Part shown: in pieces, positions 13,701 to 25,639 of the stretch
Numbering within the stretch: the first letter of the stretch is position 1
How the letters are laid out: each line of letters begins with the position of its first letter
Origin: Semisulcospira habei
Taxonomy: Eukaryota > Mollusca > Gastropoda > Semisulcospiridae
Reading direction: 5' to 3'
NCBI GenBank assembly: GCA_036245525.1
Contig: BTPG01000007.1
Coordinates: forward strand, 124,833,815-124,897,814
Length of the DNA: 64,000 nucleotides
Program-made: the position numbers and the translations under genes
Notes under the pieces: generated by a model
Databases searched by the model: none
Seen by the model: the letters and a program-made list of their open reading frames with translations, nothing else
Told to the model about the DNA's origin: nothing

Positions 13701-16700
13701 CTGCCACACTTTTGGTTTGTGATAAAGAAAATGCGTAGATCTAACAAATTCTGCAGACATATTAACCCCTTCGGCTGTCAGTAGCCGTTTTTGTCATGAT
13801 TATTGTCGGAATCATCACCACAAAAACCTCTACCGACAGCCAAACGGTTACAAAATTATTACTACAGATGATGCATCTGTGCACATCCTCACTAAAAGGA
13901 CATGACCTTTTTTCAGGGGGGCTAGAGTTACGTGCTTGGACTTTTATTGTAACAAAATGCAGCAGTTAAATTCTGTGCAGTCTTGTATTTTAATTGTATG
14001 AATAATTTTCAGAACTAAAAGTTGCCCAAGAGAAAGTGAGAAGATACACAAAAAGAACCTCACAAGCTAAAAAATAATCGGAAACCCACTGAAGACAAAA
14101 ATAAAAGCAAAATCATGCATTCCTGTATTTACCGCTACAAGTCAAATTCTTTGCATGGCTGTTAAGCCCAGCACTAAGTTTCTAATAAAATAACGCACAA
14201 GTATTATGACTGGAGAGAAGGTAAAAAAGATTTTTTTCAATCTCTATGTATAGCAGTAAGATTGTATCCATGTCATAACCACTCAGATGTACTCTAAGTA
14301 CAATATACAATATGTCATTTCCTTTCAAGATATGAATGGGACAAAAATCCCATGATTTGTATCTCTATCCCCATAGTTCATGCAGTCATGAGTACTGCTT
14401 ACAGTACTGGTGTCTGCCTGCACAAGTGGGTCAAACATATCTAACCCTTCCGCTGTCGGTAGCAGTTTATGTCACAATGATTCCTGCCGAAATCATTGTG
14501 ACAAAAAATGCATTTTTCTTTAAAAGGTATTTTTTCGAAAAATACTTACCGATGACATGACAAATGGGAGTGTCTACTACGTGCTCAAATTCTAGCCTAC
14601 GAACCCGTTGTGTGCACACACAACCCGGGAGGCACTCGGGGAACCCTCCAGAGGGGCCAAGAGTTGTCTCCCGGACCTGCCTATCCGGTTCCGAGTCACC
14701 TGACTCGCCAGTCAGATACTAGGCTCACCAGCGGCAAGCGGGGCAGGTGGGAGGGTCCTCCGTGTCATGTCATCGGTAAGTATTTTTCGAAAAAATACCT
14801 TTTAAAGAAAAATGCATTTATTTCATCAAAAACATTACCGATGACATGACAAATGGGAGAATCACGAATAGGAGGAGGGTGCCGCCCCGGTACTACCGGA
14901 GACCAAGACCGTCCTCCCATTGCTAATTCCCAGGTAACGAGCTAGGTGCGTACCTACGGCGCCTGCAGCGCCGGGAGGGAGTGCTGTGCCACCGTGAGGT
15001 CCCCCAACAAGGCGAGGTTGTCTCGCTGTCCCGCCAGATCCCGAAGGTAGAAACGAGCGAAGGTAGATTCTGCTCGCCAGCCCACTGCGGCCACGATGTC
15101 CTTGACAGCGCAGTTCCGATCGAATGCGACGCTCGTGGCCATGGCGCGTACTTCGTGTGCGCGGATCTTCAGTCTCTGCGCTACGCGTGGGGAGAGATCC
15201 ATGTATGCCGATCGTATTACCCAGCGCAGCCAGGAGGAGATCGTCTGGGCTGTGATATCAGTCTTGCCCTGGCGTATGGGCAGGAAGAGGCGGGAGCGCC
15301 CTCTACGGGTAACTTTGGTACGGCGCAGGTAGATGCGTAGGGCACGCACGGGATCCTGTCGCCGAGTCTCCGGAGAGCAGGCAGGCCCTCCCAGGGGCCG
15401 CAAGGTGATGATCTGTGGAGCAGTTAGGGGCGACCTTGTTTTGGCAATAAAGCTGGGGTCCGTTAAGAGCTGCACGGAGCGATCTGCCCTGAACTGGAGG
15501 CAGTCTGGGCGGGTAGAAAGAGCGTGTAGCTCGCTAACTCTGGACGCGGTGGCCAAGGCTAGAAGGAAGCAGGTCTTGCGTGTCACATTTGCCAGAGGGG
15601 CTAGAGCGAGTGGCTCGAACTGGGAAGAATTCAGCCACGTCAGGACCCAAGGTAGGTCCCAGCGAGGAACGAGAGAACGCTGAGTCGGACGTTGGAGGCT
15701 GAAGCTGGACATGAGGTCGGAGAGGTCCTTACAGGCGCCGGGGTCTGGAAGGCCGAGATGACGGTACGTGTCGGCGACCATGGATAAGTATCCCCTGATG
15801 GTGATGGGCGCCAAACCTTGGAACTCGAAGAGCCATAGGAGAAAGTCCGCTAGCTGAGGGTTAGTCAGTCCGGTGGGTAGGAGGCGACGGGCGTCGCACC
15901 AGGCACACAAGACGCGCCACTTCCCTTCGTAAACACGCCGGGTGGAAGGCTTGCGGGCTGCAGCGATTGCCTCCACTGCTGCACCAGAGAAGCCTCGAGC
16001 GGTGAGGGCGCGCTGCACAACCTCCAGGCGTGAAGAGACAGGCGTTCGGGACAAGGGTGGAAGAGAGCCTGCCTGGGCTGCTTGAGCATGGAACGGGGCG
16101 TGGGAAGGCGCAGGGGAGGAGAGGTGGCGAGGTTGAGTAGGTCGGTGGTCCAGGACCGGGCCCAAGCCAGCGGGGCGACCAGAAGCAGGACTGCGTTGCT
16201 CCGTCGAAGTTTGTGGAGGACCTTGGGAATGAGGACTGTTGGGGGGTACGCGTAAGCGATGAGGCCGTCCCAAGGAATCGAGAGGGCATCGACTGCCCAG
16301 GCCAGCGGGTCTGGAATCGGGGAGACGAAGAGGGGAAGCTGGCGGTTCCACCTCGTAGCAAAGAGGTCGATTAAGGGAGTCTCCCAACGGGCGCAGATCA
16401 TCTGGAAGATATCCGGGCGCAACGTCCATTCTGTGTGGAGCAACTGGCCGCGGCGAGAGAGCGAGTCCGCCAACACATTCAAGTGGCCAGGAATGTGTCG
16501 TGCGAGGAGTGTAATGTCGCGTTCCTCGGCCCAGCGCATCAAACGGAAGAGGAGCATACAGAGGTCGGGAGATCGGGTGCCCCCCTGTCTCTGGATGTAG
16601 GCCACCACCGTCGAGTTGTCGGAGAGGACGAGAAGCCGCTGGTTCCTGAGCTGGTTCTCCCAAACGAAGAGGGCTTGCCAGACTGCCTGCAGCTCTAACC

Positions 16701-19700
16701 AATTGCTGTGCTTGTCCGCAAACTCCGGGGGCCAGAGGCCGGAAGCCGAGGAGAATTGAGGAAGCAGGTGGGCTCCCCACCCCGAGAGGCTCGCGTCGAC
16801 ACACAGGGAGAGGTGCGGGGGAGGGGAGGACAAAGGGACTCCCGAAGCCAACCAAGCCGTGTCGGTCCAGCGTAGAAGGTGAGGGCGAACCAGGGGGGAA
16901 ACCGGGACCAGGTGGGTAAGGTCGCCAGAAGAGGGTCTCCAGAGAAGCAGGAGGTGCAGCTGAAGGGGGCGGGCGTAGAGGCGACCCAGGGGGAGAAGGT
17001 CCGCCGCTGCGTTGATCAGTCCGAGGAGTTGAAGCCAAACTCGGGCGGGAGCTGCTTCCTGCTGAGCTAGCTGGTTGGCGAAGGTGGCCAACTTCCGAAT
17101 CCGGGGATCCGGGAGGCGAACAACGTTGAGATCGGTGGCAAAATCCATTCCGAGATGAATGAAGCGGCGCGAGGGCGTGAGATCTGACTTCCCGACGTTG
17201 AGGAGGAACCCCAGTCGCGACAGCAGACGCATCAGTGTATCCCTGTCCTCTTCCAAGACGGACTCGACGTGGTTCCTCAGGAAGAGATCGTCGAGGTAGT
17301 TGGACATAGGGCTGAGAGACGACTGCCGTGCCTTGGCCATAACTGCATCCATCAAGCGGGTGAAGACCCAGGGGCTGAGGTTGAGGCCGAAGGGTAGGGC
17401 TCGAAACTGGTAAACGGTTCCATCGAACGCGAAGCGCAGATACCTCTGGGCGGCCGGATGTATGGGTACGTGTAGGTAAGCGTCGGAGAGATCCAGGCTG
17501 ACGGCGTAATCCATGGGTCGCACCGCGGTACGCAGGGCTCGGGCCGTCTCCATGTGGAAGGAAGGAGCCACGATGAAGCGATTTAGGGCTGAGAGGTCGA
17601 TCACTGGGCGCCACTTGCCGCCAGGCTTGGGGACGACGAAAAGTCTGCTGTAAAATCCCAGCGAGTCTGCGCGGCGCACAACCTCTGTGGCATCCTTCCT
17701 CAAGAGAGAGTCGACTTCCCCCCGTAGGGCGCACTCCTTGAGCGGGTCTGCGGGGATCTCGGTCCACAGCGGAGTCGTACGCAGAGGAGGAGGGGAACGA
17801 AAGGAGATCCGTAGGCCGCCGGAAACAGTGTCTAAAATCCACGGGTCTTCTGGAATCAGTAATCGCCACTCGTCGCTGAAGAGGGCGAGCCTGCCGCCGA
17901 CTGGAGGACCCGAGACGGCCGGCGGAGGCGGAGGAGGGGAGGAGTCACTGAGCCCGCCCGCGCCCAGGGCGACGGGCGGGACGGGGCCAAGCGGGGGCGG
18001 GGGCGTTAGCTTGGCCGGGGCGACCGAAGGCGGGGCGACGGCGACGCAGGGACTGCAGCTGGGTTGTTGACGTCGGGGCGACGGGTCTGGAGATCCGCAG
18101 GGGGCGACCCACGGCCTTGCGGGCTGCCTGAAAGCGCCGAGGAACAGACTTGGGAGGCCACCTGTCCGCATTGGAATCCTTGACGGCTTGCCAGGTGTCA
18201 CCAAAGAGAAGGGGTCCCCCGAGGGGGGCCCGACGCAGCTGGGTCTTCAGGTCGGCAGGCATTCCCCGGCAGGCCTGCAGGACAGCGTCGCGGCGGAGTA
18301 AATCACAATTGGCGGCTGCAGCCATAGCGTTGACCGAAGAGTGATACGCGGCGCGGCTGGCCGCTTCAGCGAGGACGAGGAGGTCGCCAAGAAGAGGGGT
18401 CAGGGACGGGTGCCACGAATCTTCCACGCGCCGGAGGAAGGCTTGCGTAAGGAGCTCCATGAAGCCGGCGCAGGCCAAGGAATTCCTGACAAGCGAAGCC
18501 GTCTTGTCCAAACCCGCGGGGAGCGCGCGTCTGAGTGCAGAGGCCCCACCCGCCTGCACCACGGCGGCTGGATCCACCGGAGGGAGAGGGCAGAGGAAGG
18601 CCTGGGAATGTCCGGCGTACCACTGCTGGCGGAAGTACATATCGAGGTCCGGAGGCCATCTGTGGTCCGAGAAGAAATTACTGTCTCTTGAGTCAGACAA
18701 CAGGTGGGCCGAGAACACATCCCGAAGCTCACGAAAGGAGGGGGGCTGAGGGAGAGTCTTGAACTTCTTTACCTGTCTACCCGCGTCGACGAAGGCAGAA
18801 GGCTTCCTCTTCAGGGGGGGGGATGGAGGGCAGTCCGCTGCCGGAAGCGTGGCGGAGATGAGGCGAGCGACCTCGTCGAGGGCCAGAAGAACCTCTGTGC
18901 GGGAGGAGGCCGGTAACCCGTGGGCTGTCGACGCATCCGAAGGAGAGAGCGGCGAAGGAGAGCGGCTGAGACCTCCGAGGAGAACTGAGATGGAATCATC
19001 AGGGAGAAGACTCAACGAATCGTCGTCCACGCCGCCGAGAGCCGTCGAAGAGGGACGGCGACCGTGACTCCGAGAGCGAGCAGCTCGACGAGGACGAGGG
19101 GAGCCATAAGGCGCCGAAGCACGCAGGGGAGAGCGACGTCCGCGACGGCGACGCGACGCACTAGAGGAGCGGGAACGGCGGCGGCGACCAGACGAGCGAC
19201 TACGAGCTGGAGACCGTGATCCTCGGGAACGAGGAGGAAGGAAGGAGGCTGGGCGAGGGGAAGGGGAACGGGCGGGACGAGGCAGACGGCGGGGAACGTG
19301 GGACGAACGCCGCGAAGAGGTAGAGCGCGAAGGTCCATGGTCCAGATGACGAGAAGAATCCCGAACTTCACGACGCTCACACGAAGGAGCGCGAGAGTGG
19401 TGGTCCGACTTCGATCGCAAGGAGGAACTGGACACAGGTAGTGGTGTGGTGAGTGTGCGCGAATGTCTCCGCGAGCCGGACTCTGTGGCGAGGCGGGCTC
19501 GCAGCGGCCGAGGGGGATCCAAGGCCTTCCTAGGAGACGAGTGGGGACCGGTTGACCATGGACGGCGCGAGGCACGTCTCTCCGAACTGACCTCTGTCTC
19601 GAGATGGGTTCTCTGCCTGTCGTAAGGCTTGGTCCAAGCGCGTTCCCTCCTGGGAATCCGCGCCTCGAACTCCCGACTCCGCACACTACCTTGCTGTGTC

Positions 19701-22700
19701 CGCTGTGGAGATCTTTCCAGACTGGGGCCATCGGGGGCAAGAGCGGTCGGTGTGTCTGAGCTGACAGCCGGCACTTCCGCAGGTCTTGCAACAGGCACAG
19801 GTGTCGGGCGTTCACGTCGGTAGAAGCTCCAAAGTTGGGCCCAGCGGAGCTCCGGCCAGACGGCGCAAACGTCACAAGAACGCTCAGATGTACAGCCGAC
19901 ACACGGCAGGCAGACCTTGTGCGAATCCGAGGGCCACTGGAAACCTCCACACTGCGTGCAGGTCATCAGGAGGGCACTGCAACACACCAAACAAACAACG
20001 TGCCGGTACGTGGTCGAGACCAACAGGGCTCGTCCTACCAAGGGGAACCGTACCGAACGATATGGACAAACGGGCTGTGCCCCCAGGCTATACTGTTATA
20101 GCGCCCGAAGCTAAGCTTGCGTCTTTAGAACAAAGCCTACCCCAGCCAGGCTGGAGAGGAATGTGCGCCAAACAACAATAGGTTTAGTTTAGTTTAGTTA
20201 TATGGGTTTAACGCCGCGCAGGCGACTAAGGCCATCACACGGCGGGCCAAACGACAATAGGGACGAAAGGCCGTGCCCCCAGGCAATAATGCTGTAGCGC
20301 TCTAAGCTAAGAGTGCGCTCTCGAAACAAGCATACCCCAGCCAGGCCGGAGATGCAACATGAGCCACGCGCCGCAGCTGGTTTAAACAATGCTCCCCGAA
20401 GGCTACCAGGGGAAGCCAGTAATTTCACCCCAAAGGGGAAAGGCGAGGGCACCAGGGCCCCGCCGAGCTAAGAGTCCCCGCTCAACGAAACCCAACAACA
20501 CGAACAAGGTAGAGTCCAAAGGCACAGGCCGGTACCCCGCCCGGGGACCGGCTTCGGGCCCAACTAACTATCCTACCTCTCTGCCGAAGCGGTAGCGGGA
20601 GAAGAGACGTCCATGTCGCCACCGGCGAAATGGCGGGAACCAGCAGGTCCGCCAAGCGAAGCCAACCAAGGAGGACGCCAAGCGAAGAAGCGCAAGCGAA
20701 GCTGCAGCGAAGCAAGAAGCGAAGCAGAAGCGAAGCAACAGGCGAAGCCAAAGTCACGGCGAACTCGAGCACCAAGACCGACCGGTCGAAGGGAGCGCGA
20801 GGCTAGAACACGTCCGAAGGTCGTGAGCCTACGTAGCTGACTGGCGAGTCAGGTGACTCGGAACCGGATAGGCAGGTCCGGGAGACAACTCTTGGCCCCT
20901 CTGGAGGGTTCCCCGAGTGCCTCCCGGGTTGTGTGTGCACACAACGGGTTCGTAGGCTAGAATTTGAGCACGTAGTAGACACTCCCATTTGTCATGTCAT
21001 CGGTAATGTTTTTGATGAAATAAATGCTACCAACAGCGAAAGACTTAAATGCACATTTTAATCTTTGCAAACAATTTCACAAATATTAATGACACACAAC
21101 TATGCGAGGCGTCCATAAATACTGTGGGCCAGCTGTGGGAGATGGATCGGCCAGAGTAGATCGAGTAGTGCCAGATACGTCTGGCATCTCTCTAGCCCAT
21201 CTATCTCCCACTGTAGTGTTCATAACCCTTCAGATGTTGGCAGTGTTTTTCATCACAATGATTCCAGCAGGAATCGTTCAGACAAAAACTGCTACCAACA
21301 CCCAAAGGGTTAAAATGACTGGGTTAAATTACTGTATGTTAATAAGTTGTAGACAGTCAGTGATGACCAGTAAGACTTTGATTCCATATAGCTTTGTGAC
21401 ACGGCTAAAAATAGCTGAGCAACAAGTGGAAGATCACTTTGTGCGTTTCCATATAGCGGTTGGAACAGCATTGCGCCCTATTTAAGATGTTTAAAATCGT
21501 TGGAATTTTTGTCATGTACTGAAAGCCACAATCTTTTCACTGTAAAATAGCGGCAAAATCCCTGATGAATCCCTCTACGAGGCGATACAATTTTGTGGCA
21601 CCACCGTCATGTCGCACATATGGAAACACTCTTTCTTTATTTCTATGTTCTTGATTCGTGTCACCGTCGCCCAGATGTTGCACTGTTGAGTCAGCCAGTA
21701 AGCAACTGGTCATCAAACTGACCTCAGCTGCTGCTCACCTGCGCATGGCTGTGCCAACAGCAGCCGACATCAGCCTGAGGATCCTTTGCTTGCTATGGAT
21801 TCAGTACGTAACTTTCAGTGTCAAATTTGAGGTTTACTTATTCTTAATTTCATTATCTTTACCGCTTCCAGTGTCAATGACAGGTGAATGATTCGACCAC
21901 GCACACTCAAGGGTAGAGCCTGAATTGCCTGGTGCCTTCAGACGCTAGGAAATTCAGGCTCTACCCTTGAGCTTTCAAAGGTGATCCATCTCCCGTGACA
22001 GCTACAGAGTGTATAGCAGATGAGATTCAAATGTGAGCAATGTGTGGATGTAAAATGACTAGCCGCAGTAATAAAGCTTACAATAAAAAGTGTGCAATGT
22101 TGTAGTACATGTACTGGCCTGTGAGTTCTGATTTGGCCCTTGCGAATGGCCCAAAATTCATGGACTAGCAATGCAATGATAATGATAGGTGGTACTTTCA
22201 ATAAAAATCAACCCCCTTGTGCCTGCAGTGACCAGTTCTGTTTACAGTACCAGTGGCTTCATGCCCGAAAGGGTAAACTTGAAATCTGGTTCTAACACAA
22301 TTTATAGGAAAATTCACCATCACGTTTCTGGCACGTTACTTTCTTTGTAGATTATTTTGCTGCATTTTGCATGCTCCGCAGTCAAGCGAATGACAAGCAT
22401 CTCAAATGTAAAATATATGGGTGACAGTGCAAAACACTGAAATGATTGAAAACGGTCCACAGACTGACTATGCGCTATAATCCATGACCAGCAAGAGACA
22501 TACATTCTCATTAGCCCCTGCGGATGCAGGGGCTCAAGAGAATTTATGCCTCTTACAGATAAAACTGGCTGGCTGAAGGGCTGTGTTCTGTCCAAACCAA
22601 AAACGTGACAGTCAGCTTTCTGGGATTTTGAAAAAGCTGAATCAGCCTTAAGGACTGAAGACTGTCACCCAAATATCTTTTGTCACTGAAAACAAAGCTT

Positions 22701-25608
22701 CAAGATCAGCGCATCTGCACAGCAATGAAATCCACAGCGACCAGAAGACACCGCAACCTTAGAACTCTTCCAAAGCCACACACCTCACACTTCACAATCA
22801 TCTACTAAGCACAGGAGATGGACTGACCATGACAGCTCAAGGGTGGTGCCTGGAGGTGCCCAGCTAATCAGGCACCAACCTTGGACCACTGTGGTCCATC
22901 CACTCACCTTAGGCAGCGAGCGCTGAAGTGGAAAAAGATCACTCACCCATTCCTATTCAGGAACAGTGTGACAGAGTTAAAAGGACGTTTTCTGTACATT
23001 CCGGACTACAAGGTACTTCCTGTATAATGCTGACTTGATCAATGACAGGTACTGTTTTGTGTTATTGAGTGTAAATTAGTGTTAATGATTCCAGCAGTCA
23101 CACTGCTGACTAGGAGGATAATGCGAGAAGAGATACAATGTGTCAGTCAAAGTGGATGTAAATCTTAACCCTTTCGTGTGTCGGTAGCGGTCTTAGTAGC
23201 AATGATTCCTACAGAAATCATCGCACCTAAAACCGATATTGACAAGCGAAGGGTTAAACCATATTTTTTTCAAAATACAAATGGGCATCGCCTCATCTTT
23301 TGGCATAAACCAAGGGCGAAGACTAAAAGACTAGGGACAACCCCCTCCCCGCATTAAAAAAACAAACAAACAACATGAGTGCTTAGTTTAGAAAGATTCT
23401 GTTATTGTTAAACCTTTGGCTGCCGGTAACGTTTTTTGTTCATATGATTCCTACAGGAAACATCAAGACAAAAACAGTTACTGACAGTCAGAGGGTTTTT
23501 GTTTGTAAGGAAAGTAAACATTATTTTGTAAGGCAGTACAAAATTATGTCTGAGGATTAACAAGTTTGTATCTGTTCACTCACTGCAGACGTGCCATAAT
23601 AATATACAGATACCTGACTTTCCTGGAAAATTCTCCCTATTTGTCAGACAAATTTTGACAAGGACAGAAAAAATTGATGGGCCAGGAAAGAGAAATCTTG
23701 AAAAAAATGAGCGTCCAGTCACTCATCCCAGCCGTTTTTCAAGTACGCAACGGACTACAGAGCCCCTGGGACTGAGTTTTTGTCATACTGTCCGTCCCAA
23801 TGACGGACAGTTTAAAATCCTAGTGAAAAGCCTGCTATTCACTACATATCTGCGCAACACGTCTCACGGGTGTTCTTAGTTTAAATAAAACAGGTTGATC
23901 TGTCAAAGAGGGTTAATGTATATTTTCCTTTGCAGTCCACTAAGCAAAGCTTGGAAATAAAATTATATGAGAGTTGGGGGTGGGGGGGGGGGGGTGGAGG
24001 TACGAGGGGCAGGGGGATGGGTAGATGACCTAAAATACATCCAGAAAAAAATACTTCACCTTGTAGGCCTGAAATTTACATGCAAAAATTATAAAAGTAG
24101 CACCAACACCACAAGAAACTTCAATCTAAAGAAACAATTAAGAACACTTCCCACCAACACCTGTCAGCTGGAGGCATTGACCCTCGTAAGCCCACGCAGG
24201 CTGCAGGAGCTCATGAGGATCTATGCCTCTAGCTAATTATTTTTCGTCTGTGCTCCTCTGGTTCCTCCACCTGTGGGAAAGCCGTTTGATAACACTTACC
24301 CTTTCCACTGACTGAATGGTTTTCGATAACAACAAACATGCAATTGGCTCAACAACAAATCCACTGGTAATCTTACTCTTACTTTAAAAGATGTGTATGC
24401 TTTAACCCATTTAGTGCCAAGTAATTTGAACACCACCCAACTGCAAGAGGCGTAGATCCTCATGAGCCCCCGCAGTTGCGGGGGCTCATGAGGATCTACG
24501 CCTCTTGCTGACACCACTCCAAAGACACGTTTCTGGGACAGCTAGGATGTTTGGTATGAATTATGAAGACTACAGAAACAAAGTCTGCGTCAGCTAGCAC
24601 TGAATGGGTGAAGGCACTGCACGTTTTACGCACATGTGTGTACACATTCAAGTGCGTGTAAATGCGCATAGTGCTTGCAGGTGTAACTGATCTCCCTTTA
24701 GACTGCACACTGCTGCCGCCTGTTCCGCTATTATACTTTTAACATGAGACACCCACATTTCTTAAAGTCTAAACAAGGGAATACACTTACTCAAAGACAG
24801 ACGAAAACGGTAACTTTTTGTTAGTGAGTTATGTGCTCTGAAGGGCTTATATGCGCTCCACCATTCCCATCAGAAGTTTTTTTTTTTTAAATTGCCGTCC
24901 ATGTCATACCAACACATTGCCCTACGAGCAAAAAACAGTAAAGCTACGCTTCCATAAATACGAATCCAAAATGAACTCGAGCCGAATCTGAAGCGGTTCA
25001 TAAACAGAAAAGTTTGTGCAAGTCTTTTTCATATTTGTGTGTTTCCATACGCCTGATGCGGAAACAAATTTGCACCCAACTTCGAGCGAAAATGACGCAA
25101 TTTTTGAAGGGGAAATTACATCACCGCATTGGGTTTGGATCGTATTCGTTATGGATTCATGCTTATGGAACCGTAGCTCGAGTCCATTTTTGTGAAAAGT
25201 AAAATTTTCATTTTATCGAGCGAGATACAATGAAAATCTCGCTTTTCACAAAAATGGACTTACTGTTTTTCGTCGTCACAGGGCACCTGTGGCCTGATTT
25301 GCCATGGATCTTTATGAGAGACACACTGTTCAAATCCACTCACTAGAATGTAGGCTGAAGAGGGATCGGACTAGGTAGTCATACAGCTGGCACGAGTCAA
25401 GGATGCACAAGATGAGGGGGGCCAAGCGACACTGTCCAGCGTTGGTCATCGAGTTGGCTCGCGACATGTCCAGCGATCCAAACACTGCAAAAATGTCCAG
25501 CAAACGTAACACGGGAGCACTACAATAAATAATATAAAATAAGTATCACAAAATATTTGCCATGTGATTCTCACGATATCCAAAAACTAGAAACAGGGTG
25601 TTTATTTT

Positions 25609-25639
<31 letters not shown>

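Larger units (their letters stand above)
14508..21023 (-). mobile_element. DIRS2: DIRS-like tyrosine-recombinase retrotransposon, apparently intact
   Basis: A 6.5 kb element on the minus strand in the 12 kb HIP1 intron. It has identical inverted terminal repeats (14546-14714, 20838-21006) and an internal complementary region at 14778-14850. Three long frames are open: gag-like (698 aa), RT/RNase H (779 aa) and tyrosine recombinase. The frames overlap and each is in a different phase, as in DIRS relatives. No methyltransferase domain was seen. It sits inside an HpA MITE, without a target duplication. The identical repeats and open frames suggest a recent, possibly active insertion (inference). 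Confidence 0.93.

Noticed and set aside
16051..17869. Upstream two thirds of the 971-codon minus-strand open frame in DIRS2
   Set aside because: It lies in a different phase from the RT/RNase H frame over the same DNA and has only composition-driven Pro/Ser/Arg-rich sequence. Only the part below about 16050 has recombinase motifs.
14954..21023. Methyltransferase (DAM-like) domain expected in some DIRS elements
   Set aside because: Searched the RT/RNase H and recombinase frames for a DPPY-type motif and found none.
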